A stretch of 64,000 bases of DNA from Actinophytocola sp035634895 (GCF_035634895.1 NZ_DASQCC010000010.1:1-64000), one strand, 5' to 3'. Shown: positions 19,396 through 28,618, numbered from the stretch's first letter. Translations and numbers: made by a program. The notes: generated by a model from the sequence alone, not told the origin.

Positions 19396-20748
19396 TCAGG
19401 CCTGTGACACCGGTGCGGGATGGCGCGCGACGATCCGCATGCGGAGGTCGCGGGGCCGGAGCACCCCGGAGAGGGCCGGCCGGACGTCCCGGCCGGACAG
19501 GGGCCGCAGCCGCCAGCGGGCGGCGATGGCCGCCAGCGCGATGCTCGCCTCGGCGAGCCCGAACCGGTCCCCGGCACACTTGCGGGCACCGCCGCCGAAC
19601 GCGATGAAGGCGCCGTGCGGCGGCTGGGGGTCGTGGCAGGCCAGCCAGCGGTCCGGCTGGAACATCTCCGGGTCGGGGTAGAGGTCCTGGCGGTGGTGCA
19701 GCAGGTACTGGCTGTAGACGACCGTGGTCCCCGCGGGGATGGCGTGGCCGCCGAGGTCGGTGTCGGTGGTCGTGGTCCTGGTGAACAGCCAGGCCGGCGA
19801 CCGCAGGCGCAGTGACTCGGTGACGACGCGCCCGGTCAGCGCCAGCCGGTGCACGTGGTCGTAGCGGGGCGCCTCGCCGGCCAGTTCCTCGTCGACCTCC
19901 GTGTGCAGTCGCTCCTCGACGTCCGGATGGCGGGCCAGGTCGTACAGCACCCAGGCGAGGGTGGTGGCCACGGTGTCCGTGCCGGCGACGAAGAAGGTGA
20001 TGGCCTGGTCCATGAGCTCGGTGTCGGTGAGGCCGGCGTCCCCGTCGCGGGCGTCCAGCAGCAGCGACATCAGGTCGTCCGAGCCGCCGCCGCAGTCGCG
20101 CCGGGCCGCGATGATGCCGCCGACGGTCGCGCGCAGCCGGGCGATGGCCCGGTGATGGCGGCGGTTGGCCGGCGTGGGCAGCCGGTCCAGCGGCGGCGGG
20201 AGGAGCATCCGCCGCGCGCCGCCGTTCACCACGGTCTCGACGTCGTCGACCGCCTGGCGCAACACGGCGGGCGGCAGCCCGTCGGAGAACATGGTGGCCA
20301 CCAACGTGCTCGACGTGAACCGCATCAGCTCGGCGACCACGTCGAGCACCTGGCCCTCCTGCCACGACTCGACCATCGCGACGGCCTGCCGGGCCATCGT
20401 CTCGCCGTAGGCGGGCAGCCGGCTGGAGTGGAAGGCGGGTTGGACCAGGCGGCGTTGCCGGCGGTGTTTCGCGTGCACGCACGTGCCCACGCCGTCGCCG
20501 AGCGACTCCCGGGCCCGGTCGATCAGGAAGCCGCCCTTGTCGAAGGTGCGGTCGTCCCGGAGGACCTGCTCGGTCAGCTCCGGGGTGCACACCACGACCG
20601 CGTCGGTCGGCCCCACCCGCAGCCGCACCACGTCCCCGTGCCGTGGCAGGGAGGACAGCAGCGCGAGCGGGTCACGCGCCAGCCGGGGGAGATGACCCAG
20701 CAGCGGCAACGCACCCGGTGCCCTGGGAATGGTGGAAAGGGCTTTCAC
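19396..20748 (-). CDS. Cytochrome P450
   Basis: 450 aa, GTG start with AGGAGG six bases upstream. Hallmarks: I-helix oxygen-activation motif AGTDT (255-259), K-helix ESLR (E311, R314), PDRW region, and heme loop FGGGARKCAGDRFG with ligand C391. The N-terminus (PRAPGALPLLGHL) is proline-rich and lacks a membrane anchor, so it should be a soluble class I bacterial P450 needing external ferredoxin and reductase, which are not nearby. Overall it resembles pentalenene-oxygenase-type P450s of secondary metabolism. It is the last gene of a LuxR-small ORF-P450 run; no terpene cyclase or other substrate-defining enzyme is in the window. Confidence 0.9.
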   Translation of the reverse strand: MKALSTIPRAPGALPLLGHLPRLARDPLALLSSLPRHGDVVRLRVGPTDAVVVCTPELTEQVLRDDRTFDKGGFLIDRARESLGDGVGTCVHAKHRRQRRLVQPAFHSSRLPAYGETMARQAVAMVESWQEGQVLDVVAELMRFTSSTLVATMFSDGLPPAVLRQAVDDVETVVNGGARRMLLPPPLDRLPTPANRRHHRAIARLRATVGGIIAARRDCGGGSDDLMSLLLDARDGDAGLTDTELMDQAITFFVAGTDTVATTLAWVLYDLARHPDVEERLHTEVDEELAGEAPRYDHVHRLALTGRVVTESLRLRSPAWLFTRTTTTDTDLGGHAIPAGTTVVYSQYLLHHRQDLYPDPEMFQPDRWLACHDPQPPHGAFIAFGGGARKCAGDRFGLAEASIALAAIAARWRLRPLSGRDVRPALSGVLRPRDLRMRIVARHPAPVSQA

Positions 20749-20872
20749 TGTCGTCCTCCTGTCTCGGCGAGGTGCTGCCGGCGACGTCCTCGGCTGCCCA
20801 CAGCGCGTCCTGCTCCGCGACGATGTGCGCGAGGATGTCGTCGACGATCGGGGTGTCGATGTCTTCCAACAT
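20672..20872 (-). CDS. Small ORF (66 aa) between LuxR regulator and P450, overlapping the P450 start
   Basis: ATG at 20872, 38 bp behind the LuxR stop, with weak AAGAAG at -7. The first 42 codons have very high third-position G/C (about nine in ten), as in real genes here, which supports coding. The bias collapses where the frame runs 77 bp into the P450 gene in another register. The N-terminal half is acidic (LEDIDTPIVDDILAHIVAE); no motif recognised and no signal peptide. Alternatives: a short leader or precursor peptide, a small regulator, or a P450 N-terminal extension cut off by a frameshift. Confidence 0.45.
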   Translation of the reverse strand: MLEDIDTPIVDDILAHIVAEQDALWAAEDVAGSTSPRQEDDSESPFHHSQGTGCVAAAGSSPPAGA

Positions 20873-20910
20873 GTCTGGCTTCTTGCGTGGCGGCGGGAGC
20901 GGTGGCCGGG

Positions 20911-21555
20911 TCAGATCAGGCCGAGGCGGATCGCGTGCGCGACCGCGTGCGTCCTGTTGTTCAACCCGAACCGGGCGAGCAGGCCGTGCAGGGTGTTCTT
21001 CACCGTGCGTTCTGAGTAGGCGAGCTTCGACGCGATCTGCGCGGTGTCGAACCCGTCGGCGAGCATGCGCAGGACGTCTGCCTCACGCCTCGACAGGCCG
21101 CTGAGGGTCAGGTCGCGCGGCGCGAGGGTTTCCATGTGCAGCAGGGAAAGCCCGCGCAGGAGCCGGCCCAGCTGTTCGGGCGGCACGTCGCCGCGGCCGC
21201 GGCGGGCGTCGGCGATGGCCCGCAGCAGCCGCGCGGTGGTCACCTCGGCACGCGGCACGAGCACCGCGAGTCCACGCTCCACGGCGGTCCACAGCTCGAC
21301 CTCACGGGGCTTGTCCGCGATGAGGACCAGCCGCCGCGTGGCGGTGACCGGCACGTCCCGCAGCGCCGGCTCGGCCACGGCGACCACGACCTCCGCGTCG
21401 ACGAGCTCGTCGACGAGCTCGATGCCCGGCTTGCTGTCGAGCTCGCTACGCAGTCCGGCGCGGAGCAGGGGGTCGGAGGCCTGCACCCACACGCGCCCGG
21501 CGCGGTTCGGCCACGGGTCGGTCGAGCGGCTGTCCTGCCAGGCGACGACTGTCAT
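20911..21555 (-). CDS. LuxR/NarL-type response-regulator-like transcription factor
   Basis: 214 aa, start ATG preceded by CCTTGAAAC on the coding strand (no strong ribosome site). The C-terminal 65 residues form a LuxR helix-turn-helix: LSRREADVLRMLADG, then AQIASKLAYSERTVKNTLHG with the recognition helix. The N-terminal 110 residues resemble a receiver fold (RVWVQASDPLLRAGL) but lack a clear phospho-acceptor Asp pocket, so control is probably phosphorylation-independent. It is the first gene of a likely three-gene minus-strand operon with the small ORF and P450, which suggests that it controls that operon. Confidence 0.85.
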   Translation of the reverse strand: MTVVAWQDSRSTDPWPNRAGRVWVQASDPLLRAGLRSELDSKPGIELVDELVDAEVVVAVAEPALRDVPVTATRRLVLIADKPREVELWTAVERGLAVLVPRAEVTTARLLRAIADARRGRGDVPPEQLGRLLRGLSLLHMETLAPRDLTLSGLSRREADVLRMLADGFDTAQIASKLAYSERTVKNTLHGLLARFGLNNRTHAVAHAIRLGLI

Positions 21556-21674
21556 GTTTCAAGGAAACCGGCACCGCGCGCCCGGTAGGAGGCGGAACCG
21601 TGGAGAGTTTCGGTGCCGCCCGACTTCTGCCGGTTGGTTTCCGCCGGTTGGCGGGAGAGTCCTCCGAGGAGGAA

Positions 21675-22085
21675 CTAACAGAGCTGTGAGCCGCAGACCG
21701 CGTTGATGTGCGCGGTCGCGGACAGTGTCAGCGACGTACCGCCCTGGGTGAGTACCACCTGCACGGTGACGGTCTGGTCGAACCGGCTGGTCATGTTGAT
21801 GGAGCAGTCGAACCAGCCGCAGCTGGTCGGGGTGTAGGGGCTCGGCACTATCCAGTTGACGCTGTCGTAGCCGCCGGCCGTGTCGAACACGTGGAAGCCG
21901 GCGCTGTACGTCCCGGTGATCAGCGTCCGGTTTGTGCAGGTCTGGGTGAACGGCGGGTTCCCGACGACCGGCACGACCCGGCAGAGCAACGTCTCACCAC
22001 CCAGTGCTGACGCCGATCCGGACGACACCAGGCTCAAGCCGACGGCGGCGACGACGGCGGCGAACAACGACAGCATCCTGCGCAC
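21675..22085 (-). CDS. Small secreted Cys-containing hypothetical protein
   Basis: GTG start chosen because GGAAAGGGG lies just upstream and because VRRMLSLF begins a normal signal peptide; the frame is open 18 codons further. The signal peptide ends near SGSASA/LGGE. The mature part (about 110 aa) has six Cys, including CGWFDC and the terminal CGSQLC, and beta-rich Thr/Val strands. Family not recognised. Monocistronic on the minus strand, with a small inverted repeat (CTCC/GGAG) right after the stop. Confidence 0.7.
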   Translation of the reverse strand: MRRMLSLFAAVVAAVGLSLVSSGSASALGGETLLCRVVPVVGNPPFTQTCTNRTLITGTYSAGFHVFDTAGGYDSVNWIVPSPYTPTSCGWFDCSINMTSRFDQTVTVQVVLTQGGTSLTLSATAHINAVCGSQLC

Positions 22086-22255
22086 GCGACACGCCCCTTT
22101 CCGTTGTCCCCCAAGGACAGGGTAGGGAGGCGCGGTCACTCCCGCTAGGGCTGAACGGACGCCGCGGAGCCCGCCGACCGGTCCTGAGGGGCGCCTTGTG
22201 GCACAACGGGTTTCGCGTCGACGGTCCTATGTGGACAGCTGTCGTACGGTGGTTT

Positions 22256-23503
22256 CTAGGTGGGCTGCCAGGTGGGGCGTTCGTTGAGCGTCGTCACGTC
22301 GGCGTTGGTGGTGGTGCGGAGGGATTCGCCGATCTGCGCCAGCTCTGCCGCCGACAGCACGTCCTCGATGCGGGTGAAGCCGTTCGGGGCGCGTTCGGCC
22401 ACGGTGTGCAGGACGTGGTCGGGGCCAAGACCACGGCTGGCCAACAGGATCGCGGTCGTCGGGTCGCGCCGCTCGTTCTCGTAGCCGAGCAGCGCGGTCG
22501 GCACGTCGGGCTCGGTGGCCAGGTGGTAGGCGAGCACGCGTGCGTCGACCACCGCCAGGGAACCGCCGTTGGACGCGACGGGGTACATCGGGTGTGCCGC
22601 GTCGCCGGCCAGGGTGATCCGGCTGGTTCCCCACCGGGGCAGGGGATCGCGGTCCACCATCGGATACTCGAGGATGGGTTCGCTGCGGCGGATCAGCTCC
22701 GGTACGTCCAGCCATTCCACCTGCCAGTCCGCGTAGTGCGGGAGGACGTCCTCGAGCCGGCCTCGCGTGGTCCAGTCCCGCACGGGGGCCGCCTCGGGCA
22801 GGCGGGCCTCGGCCACCCAGTTGATCGTCGTGGTCCCGTCGCGGGGTGGTGTGATCGGGTACACGACGAACCTGGCCGTCGCGATGCTGCCGCCCACGAC
22901 CTGGGTGCGGCCGTCGAGGAACGGCACACCTTCGGCGGTGCCGCGCCACATCCGGATACCGCTGCCGACCGGTGGGCCCTCGCTCGGGTGCAGGTGGGCA
23001 CGGACCGCCGAGTACAGCCCGTCCGCGCCCACGAGCACGTCGGCGTCGGTCGTGACCGTGGTGCCCTCCCGGGTGCGCAGGCGGACCGAGACACCGCCGG
23101 AGGTCTCGGCGCAGTCGTCGAAGGCGAGGCCGGTCCGGACCGCGTCGGGCCCCAGTCGTTCCTGGACGGCATGCAGGAGCAGCATCTGCAGGGCGCCGCG
23201 GTGGACGGCGTACTGCGGCCAGCGGTAGCCGGCGCCGACCCCGCGTGGCTCACCCCAGATCCGCGTGCCGAACCGGTCGCAGAACACGACCTCGCCGATG
23301 GGCACGCCGATCTCGGCCAGCTCGCGCTCGAGGCCGAGCTCGGTCAACTCGCGCACGGCGTGGGGTTGCAGGTTGATGCCCACCCCGACCGTGGTCAGCT
23401 CGCGTGCCTTGTCCACCACCCGGCAGCCAACTCCCGCGGCGTGCAGGCTGAGCGCGGTGGTCAGCCCCGCGATCCCACCGCCGACGACCAACACCTCAGT
23501 CAC
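22256..23503 (-). CDS. FAD-dependent aromatic-ring-type monooxygenase (PhzS-like)
   Basis: 415 aa, GTG start at TEVLVVGGG; the frame is open far upstream but only this part is gene-like. Rossmann FAD motif GGGIAGL (8-14), the DG motif GADGLYSAVR (159-168) and the second FAD motif LAGDAAHPMYP (298-308) define a class A flavoprotein monooxygenase. The subfamily resembles PhzS/flavin-dependent oxidoreductases that hydroxylate aromatic acids; the substrate is unknown. It is the last gene of a minus-strand run with hydrolase, quinone reductase and FMN reductase, spaced 113, 39 and 46 bp apart. Confidence 0.9.
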   Translation of the reverse strand: MTEVLVVGGGIAGLTTALSLHAAGVGCRVVDKARELTTVGVGINLQPHAVRELTELGLERELAEIGVPIGEVVFCDRFGTRIWGEPRGVGAGYRWPQYAVHRGALQMLLLHAVQERLGPDAVRTGLAFDDCAETSGGVSVRLRTREGTTVTTDADVLVGADGLYSAVRAHLHPSEGPPVGSGIRMWRGTAEGVPFLDGRTQVVGGSIATARFVVYPITPPRDGTTTINWVAEARLPEAAPVRDWTTRGRLEDVLPHYADWQVEWLDVPELIRRSEPILEYPMVDRDPLPRWGTSRITLAGDAAHPMYPVASNGGSLAVVDARVLAYHLATEPDVPTALLGYENERRDPTTAILLASRGLGPDHVLHTVAERAPNGFTRIEDVLSAAELAQIGESLRTTTNADVTTLNERPTWQPT

Positions 23504-23616
23504 GACGGCGAGTCTGCCACGGGTGGCCACGGGCGTAGGTGTGGCAATCCCCACCCCGGCGTGGGCGGGCCGTGGCGACGAACCCCTTGGGGGAACGGCG
23601 AACGGCTCGGGTCCGC

Positions 23617-24567
23617 TCAGATCGACCTGAGGACCCGGACGCGGTCGGCGATGGCGCGGCGGGCGACGTCGGAGTCGAAGGCGATGGAGTCGAACTCGTG
23701 CGGGGCTCCGGGGTGCAGGTGGAACTCGACCTGCACCCCGGCCTGGCTGAGTTTCGTCGCGTAGGCGGTGTCCTCGTCGCGGAACACGTCGAGCTGGCCG
23801 ACCTCGATGTAGGCGGGCGGCAGGCCGGTCGCGTCGGTGAGCCGGGCCGGCGCCGCGGTGGCCGGGACGTCGGGTCCGCCCGCGACCTCGCCGAGCAGCG
23901 CGGGCCACGCGGTGCGGTTGTCGTCGTAGGACCACAGCACGTAGGGCTCGAGGTGCGGGTCGGGTGTGGTGGTGCGGTCGTCGAGCATCGGCATGATCAG
24001 GATCTGCCGGGCGATCTTCGGGCCGCCCCGGTCGCGGGCGAGGATGGTCAACGCCGCCGCCATGCCGCCCCCGGCGCTGTCGCCCATCACACCGATCCGG
24101 TCGCGGTCGACGCCGAGCTCGGGCGCTCGCTCGTGCAGCCAGCACAGCGCGGCGTAGGCGTCCTCCAGTGGTGTCGGGAAGGGGTGTTCTGGCGCGCGGC
24201 GGTACTCGACCGACAGCATCGGCACCCCGCTGGCCGACACGTAGCGGGAGACCGGCCCGTCGAACAGGTCGATGTGGCCGAAGATGTACCCGCCGCCGTG
24301 GTGGAAGAGCACGGCGGGCCCCGGCGTCGCGCCGTCCTTCGCGTACCAGCGCACCGTGATCCGCGCGCCGTCGTCGGTCGTCATGTCGTACTCGCGCGTC
24401 GTCACGTCGGCCGGGATCGGCTGGGCCGTTCCCGCGGCGCCGATGATCGGCTCCCACATGGCGCGCCGCGCCGCGACGTCGCCCACCGCGGGCGGGTCGG
24501 CCTCCGCCATCGCGCCAGCCATCGGGGCCAGCGCCGCGGCGATCTCGGGATCCAGGGTCAACGACAT
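23617..24567 (-). CDS. Alpha/beta hydrolase, hormone-sensitive-lipase family
   Basis: 316 aa, with GAAGGAG ahead of the ATG. Oxyanion motif HGGG (90-93), nucleophile elbow GDSAGG (S164), acid D260 and H290 are all present, so an active esterase (family IV) is expected. No signal peptide, hence cytoplasmic. Co-directional with the monooxygenase and reductases, suggesting a small catabolic or detoxification pathway in which an ester or lactone is cleaved. Confidence 0.9.
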   Translation of the reverse strand: MSLTLDPEIAAALAPMAGAMAEADPPAVGDVAARRAMWEPIIGAAGTAQPIPADVTTREYDMTTDDGARITVRWYAKDGATPGPAVLFHHGGGYIFGHIDLFDGPVSRYVSASGVPMLSVEYRRAPEHPFPTPLEDAYAALCWLHERAPELGVDRDRIGVMGDSAGGGMAAALTILARDRGGPKIARQILIMPMLDDRTTTPDPHLEPYVLWSYDDNRTAWPALLGEVAGGPDVPATAAPARLTDATGLPPAYIEVGQLDVFRDEDTAYATKLSQAGVQVEFHLHPGAPHEFDSIAFDSDVARRAIADRVRVLRSI

Positions 24568-24606
24568 GGCTCTCCTTCGGAGTTGTCGAGGTGGTGGACG
24601 AAGTCG

Positions 24607-25551
24607 TCAGGCGCTGGGCGGCAGGACGACGACCTTGCCGGGCAGCGTTCCCTCGGCGGCTCGGGTGTGGACCGCGGGCAGCTCCGCCAGCGGCACCCGC
24701 TGGGCGACGTCGACTCGCAGTTCGCCGCTGTCCACCAGTGCCACCAGGCGCGACAGCTGTGCCGCGTCGCTGCGGACGAAGAGGTCGACGCCGCGTACGC
24801 CGCGCTCCTCGTCGGCGGGCGCGGGCATCCACACCGTCGTGTTCACGACGACACCGCCGGGACGGACCAGGGTCGCGAACGACGCCAGCCGCGCCGGGTC
24901 GACCGGCGCGAGGTTGAGCACGACGTCGACCGGCTCGGTCACCGCGGCGGTCACCTCGGTGGTGGTGTGGTCGATGACCTCGTCGGCGCCGTGGGCCCTG
25001 ACGCGCTCGCCACTGCCCGGGCCGGCCGTGGCGATCACCACAGCGCCGGCCGATTTGGCCAGCTGCACGGCGTACCCGCCGACGGCCCCACCCGCGCCAC
25101 TGATCAGCACACGTTGCCCGGCCGTCAGCTTGCCGTGGTCGAAGAGCGCCTGCCACGCGGTGAGGCCCACCAGCGGCAGCGCGGCGGCATCCGCGAGCGG
25201 GATGCTCCGGGGCGCCGGCGCCAGGAGCTCGGCCGGCGTCACGATGTACTCCGCGGCCGCGCCGTCGTCCACCATCGGCAGGAAGCCGACGACCGCGTCG
25301 CCGACCCGCGGGCCGTCCACGCCCTCGCCCAGGGCGTCGACCGTGCCGGCGACGTCGCGGCCGGGCGTGTGCGGCAGTGCCACCGGCATCGGGCCGCGCA
25401 TGTTGCCCGCGCGCACGCTGGCGTCGATGGGGTTGAACGACGTCGCGGCGACGTGCACCCTGACCTGCCCGGGGCCGGGGACGGGCTGTGCCACGTCCTC
25501 GTAGCCGAGGACGTCGGGGTCGCCGTAGTCGTGGAAACGCACTGCCTTCAT
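24607..25551 (-). CDS. Zinc-less NADPH:quinone oxidoreductase (MDR superfamily)
   Basis: 314 aa, ATG with AAGGAG nine bases upstream. GroES-like N-terminus (MKAVRFHDYG, NPIDASVRAG, GRDVAGTV), then a Rossmann NADPH motif GAGGAVGGYAVQLAK (152-166). The structural-zinc Cys cluster is absent, typical of quinone reductase/zeta-crystallin members. It probably reduces quinones or enones with NADPH. A frame open further upstream is a shadow inside the FMN reductase gene. Confidence 0.9.
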   Translation of the reverse strand: MKAVRFHDYGDPDVLGYEDVAQPVPGPGQVRVHVAATSFNPIDASVRAGNMRGPMPVALPHTPGRDVAGTVDALGEGVDGPRVGDAVVGFLPMVDDGAAAEYIVTPAELLAPAPRSIPLADAAALPLVGLTAWQALFDHGKLTAGQRVLISGAGGAVGGYAVQLAKSAGAVVIATAGPGSGERVRAHGADEVIDHTTTEVTAAVTEPVDVVLNLAPVDPARLASFATLVRPGGVVVNTTVWMPAPADEERGVRGVDLFVRSDAAQLSRLVALVDSGELRVDVAQRVPLAELPAVHTRAAEGTLPGKVVVLPPSA

Positions 25552-25597
25552 CAGGGAGCTACTCCTTCGTTCGAGTTGACGGTGACGCGAGTCCGCA

Positions 25598-26194
25598 TCA
25601 CCTGTTGTCGATCCGTTCCGGATCGGCCGCGACGGTGCGGAGAACCCATGCCGCGGCGAGCTCGGCGGCGGCCCGGTCGATGCGCCCACGCAGCCGCGCC
25701 ACGCCGTCCGCCGGTCCCTCCCGCCGCCCGGCGCCGGTGACGACGACCGTGGGCACGGGCTCCGCGTGCAGGCGGGCGAGGTGACCGCGCAGCACCCGCC
25801 CGACGTCGGGGGACCGCCACGGCGATCGGCAGGTGGCCGCCAGCAGGACGGGTATTCCGGACATGCCCCCGTCCTCGAAGGCGCCGAAGAACGACCCGAA
25901 GACGTCGCTGGGGGATGCGACGACCACCGGTGTCGCCACCACGAGCCCGTCGGCCTCGGCGGCTGCCGCGATCGCCTCGCGCAGGTCAGGGCTGGGGTGG
26001 CCCCGCGCGGAATGGTGCGCGAGATCGGTCGCCAGCCTGCGCAGCTCGACCACCTCCAGCTCGACCCGCTCGCCGCGGGCCGCGAGCGACCGGCAGACGG
26101 ACGCCGCGATCTGGTCCGCGAGCCGGCGTGTCGGGCACGGTTCGCCCATGCCGGCACTGATGACGACCAGGGAGCCGAACGTGGTGGTCGTCAC
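25598..26194 (-). CDS. NADPH-dependent FMN reductase
   Basis: 198 aa flavodoxin-fold protein (MTTTTFGSLVVISAGM, later ATPVVVASPSDVFGSFF), typical of SsuE-type NAD(P)H:FMN reductases. The start has GGAGGG upstream. It begins the minus-strand redox run and could supply reduced flavin, although the FAD monooxygenase downstream is of the self-sufficient single-component type. The gene diverges from the large ATPase regulator across 234 bp. Confidence 0.85.
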   Translation of the reverse strand: MTTTTFGSLVVISAGMGEPCPTRRLADQIAASVCRSLAARGERVELEVVELRRLATDLAHHSARGHPSPDLREAIAAAAEADGLVVATPVVVASPSDVFGSFFGAFEDGGMSGIPVLLAATCRSPWRSPDVGRVLRGHLARLHAEPVPTVVVTGAGRREGPADGVARLRGRIDRAAAELAAAWVLRTVAADPERIDNR

Positions 26195-26428
26195 CGACCC
26201 TCCTTCGATCGGACCGCCGCGGGGTCGCCCCGTGCGGAATACTCACCGGACGGTCCTCGAGGTCCGTGGGCGGCGGCGCCGTCCTCCTGACTCCGACCCT
26301 GCGCCGCGCCGGTGTCCGGTCGCCACGTCCTCCGGTGCTCACCGGTGTCCGGTCCTGCCCGGGCCGAGGTGCCGGAATGGCTGGTCGGCGCCCAACGCGG
26401 GAAGATGGCGCCAAGGGAGGAACGCGGA
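26195..26428. promoter_or_regulatory. Divergent intergenic region with 13-bp direct repeats
   Basis: CCGGTGTCCGGTC occurs at 26309-26321 and again at 26342-26354, exactly 33 bp apart (about three helical turns), between the FMN reductase and the ATPase regulator. This geometry suits a dimeric or oligomeric regulator. A TTCGATCG tract near 26206 may belong to the FMN reductase leader. No promoter hexamers are convincing. Confidence 0.4.
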
Positions 26429-28486
26429 GTGGGTGCGACGGGACTGGCGGGCAGGCTGGCCGCGGCACGGGCCGGTGCGCTGGTGGGCCGTGAGCCGGAG
26501 CGGGCGGTGCTCGACCGGATGCTCTCGGGAGCGGCGGACGCCCCGCTGCTGGCCTACGTCCACGGTCCCGGCGGCATCGGCAAGTCCTCGCTGTTGCGCT
26601 ACGCCGCCGGGCGGGCGGAGACCGCCGGACGCCGTGTGGTGCACCTCGACGCGCGGTTCCTCGACGCGGATCCGCGCCGCGTCGAGGAGGCGGCCGCGCT
26701 GGCGTGCACCGAGCCCGGCGCGGTGCTCCTCATCGACTCCTTCGAGCACTGCCAGCCGCTCGAACCGTGGCTGCGCGACACCTTCCTGCTCCGGCTCGCC
26801 GAGGGCGCGCTCGTCGTGCTGGCGAGCCGGGTCGCGCCCGACCCCGAGTGGTCGCTGGACCCCGGCTGGGCGGAGCTCTTCGCCGAACTGGTCGTGCGAC
26901 CGCTCGACGACGCCCAGTCCGGCGCCCTGCTGGCGGCACGCGGTGTCGCCGCCGAGCAGCGCGCCGCCATCGTCGCGTTCGCCGGGGGCAGCCCGCTCGT
27001 ACTCTCGCTCGCCGCGTCCGTGCCCGTTCCGGCGCCGGCCGCGAGTCCACTGTGGAAGCCCGCCGGCGACGTACTGACCACCCTGGTGGCGCGGCTGGTG
27101 GGCGAGCTGCCGAGCGCCGCGCACCGGCGCGCGCTGGAGGTCGTCGCGCAGGCGTACGTCACCCGCGAGTCGCTGCTGCGCGCGGTGCTGGGGGACGAGG
27201 ACACCGCGACGGTGTTCCCCTGGCTGCGCCAGCTGCCCTACATCGAGGCCGTCCCGGAGGGGCTGCACCCCCACGACGCGGTGCGGGCCACGCTCGCGGC
27301 CGATCTGCGCTGGCGGGACCCCGAGCGCTACGAGGACGTGCGCGTGGGGGTCTCGGTCGCGTGCCTGCAGGCGGTGCGCGGCGCCTCGGCGGACGACGCG
27401 TTGCTGCGCGTCGCGGAGTGGATGTTCCTCTTCCGCGACCAGGACAGCCGCGACGACCTGTACGACTGGCGAGCGCACCCGCACGTCGAGGACACCGCGT
27501 TGCGGCCCGGTGACGTGCCGGACGTCCTGCGCATGGCGGCGGAGGCGGAGGGCCCGACGTCCGCGAAGGCGGTCGCGCACTGGGTGCGCCGCGAACCGCG
27601 GGCGTTCCGCGTCTACCGCTACTCGGGTTCCGCCACGCCCGTCGCGTTCATGGCCATCCTGCGGCTGTCGGCGCCACTGCCCGAGGACCGGGCCGAGGAC
27701 CCGGTGATCGCGGCGCTGTGGGACTTCGTCGAGGCGGTCGCCCCGCTGGGGCAGGGTGAGCACCTGGGCATCCGCCGCTTCGCCGTGCAGCCCGGCTGGC
27801 ACCAGCGGCCCTCACCGCTCATGGACCTCATCAGCAGGCGCACCATCGCGGCCGAGATGAGGACCCGGGGCCGCGCGGTGACCTTCACCGTCTTCGAGGA
27901 CGCCGAGCGGTGGCGGCGCTACCTCGCCGAGGCCGGGATGCTGGAGGTCGTGGCGGTCGACGTCGACGGGCGGCAGCAGCACGTCTTCGGCCGGGACTGG
28001 CGGCGGCAGCCGGTGGAGAAGTGGGTCGAGCACAGGGCTCGCGCGCTGGCCGAGCCCGTGGCGGGGTGGCCGGGACTCCCGTCCGCCGGCGGCCCGGCCG
28101 AGGAGCGCGGCGACGGCCTGACGCGGGCGGCGTTCGAGGAGGGCGTGCTGGAGGCACTGCGCACCTGGCGCACCCCTCGCGAGTTCGCGACCAGTGTCCT
28201 GCTGCACTCGCGCCTCGTACCACCGGACTCGGCCGACCCCGTGGCGGCACTGCGTGGCGCGTTCACCGCCGCCCTCGACGCGCTGCAGGTCGATCCCGCT
28301 GGCGTGAAGGCGTACGACGTGCTGACCGCCACGTACATCTCGGCCTCCCGCACCCACAAGGCGACCGCCCGCCGGCTGGGGGTGCCCTACGGCACGTACC
28401 GCCGCCACCTCGCACTGGCCAAGGAGCGGCTCATCGAACAACTTCTGCGCCACCTGGCCGCGCCGCGCACGTCACCGGAGCGGTGA
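26429..28486 (+). CDS. Large STAND-like ATPase with C-terminal HTH-like region (probable transcriptional regulator)
   Basis: 685 aa. GTG start chosen for AGGGAGG eight bases upstream; the frame is open 39 codons further without a ribosome site. Walker A GPGGIGKSS (46-54), Walker B-like VLLIDSFEHC (about 100-109). The middle is helical without clear TPR repeats. The C-terminus holds HKATARRLGVPYGTYRRHL, which looks like a helix-turn-helix. This layout matches actinobacterial ATP-binding regulators distantly related to LAL/MalT proteins. Its divergent position makes the redox operon the likely target. Confidence 0.75.
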   Translation: MGATGLAGRLAAARAGALVGREPERAVLDRMLSGAADAPLLAYVHGPGGIGKSSLLRYAAGRAETAGRRVVHLDARFLDADPRRVEEAAALACTEPGAVLLIDSFEHCQPLEPWLRDTFLLRLAEGALVVLASRVAPDPEWSLDPGWAELFAELVVRPLDDAQSGALLAARGVAAEQRAAIVAFAGGSPLVLSLAASVPVPAPAASPLWKPAGDVLTTLVARLVGELPSAAHRRALEVVAQAYVTRESLLRAVLGDEDTATVFPWLRQLPYIEAVPEGLHPHDAVRATLAADLRWRDPERYEDVRVGVSVACLQAVRGASADDALLRVAEWMFLFRDQDSRDDLYDWRAHPHVEDTALRPGDVPDVLRMAAEAEGPTSAKAVAHWVRREPRAFRVYRYSGSATPVAFMAILRLSAPLPEDRAEDPVIAALWDFVEAVAPLGQGEHLGIRRFAVQPGWHQRPSPLMDLISRRTIAAEMRTRGRAVTFTVFEDAERWRRYLAEAGMLEVVAVDVDGRQQHVFGRDWRRQPVEKWVEHRARALAEPVAGWPGLPSAGGPAEERGDGLTRAAFEEGVLEALRTWRTPREFATSVLLHSRLVPPDSADPVAALRGAFTAALDALQVDPAGVKAYDVLTATYISASRTHKATARRLGVPYGTYRRHLALAKERLIEQLLRHLAAPRTSPER

Positions 28487-28618
28487 GCTCGCGAACGACG
28501 TCGCGGACCGCTTTCCGGGAACCGGCCGGACATCCGGCGGACGAAGCACAGTTACCCGCGTCGAGGCCGTGAGTGCTCCGGCCACGTACCGCCAATCGGG
28601 AAAGGGTGACGCTCGACC

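Noticed and set aside
22256..25156. A continuous 966-codon frame that seems to fuse the monooxygenase with upstream sequence
   Set aside because: Residues before VTEVLVVGGG are a shadow of the hydrolase gene read in another frame; the GTG at 23503 begins the family-typical N-terminus.
26312..26428. Earlier ATG start for the ATPase regulator
   Set aside because: No ribosome site there; the added residues read through the direct-repeat promoter region, while the GTG at 26429 has AGGGAGG.
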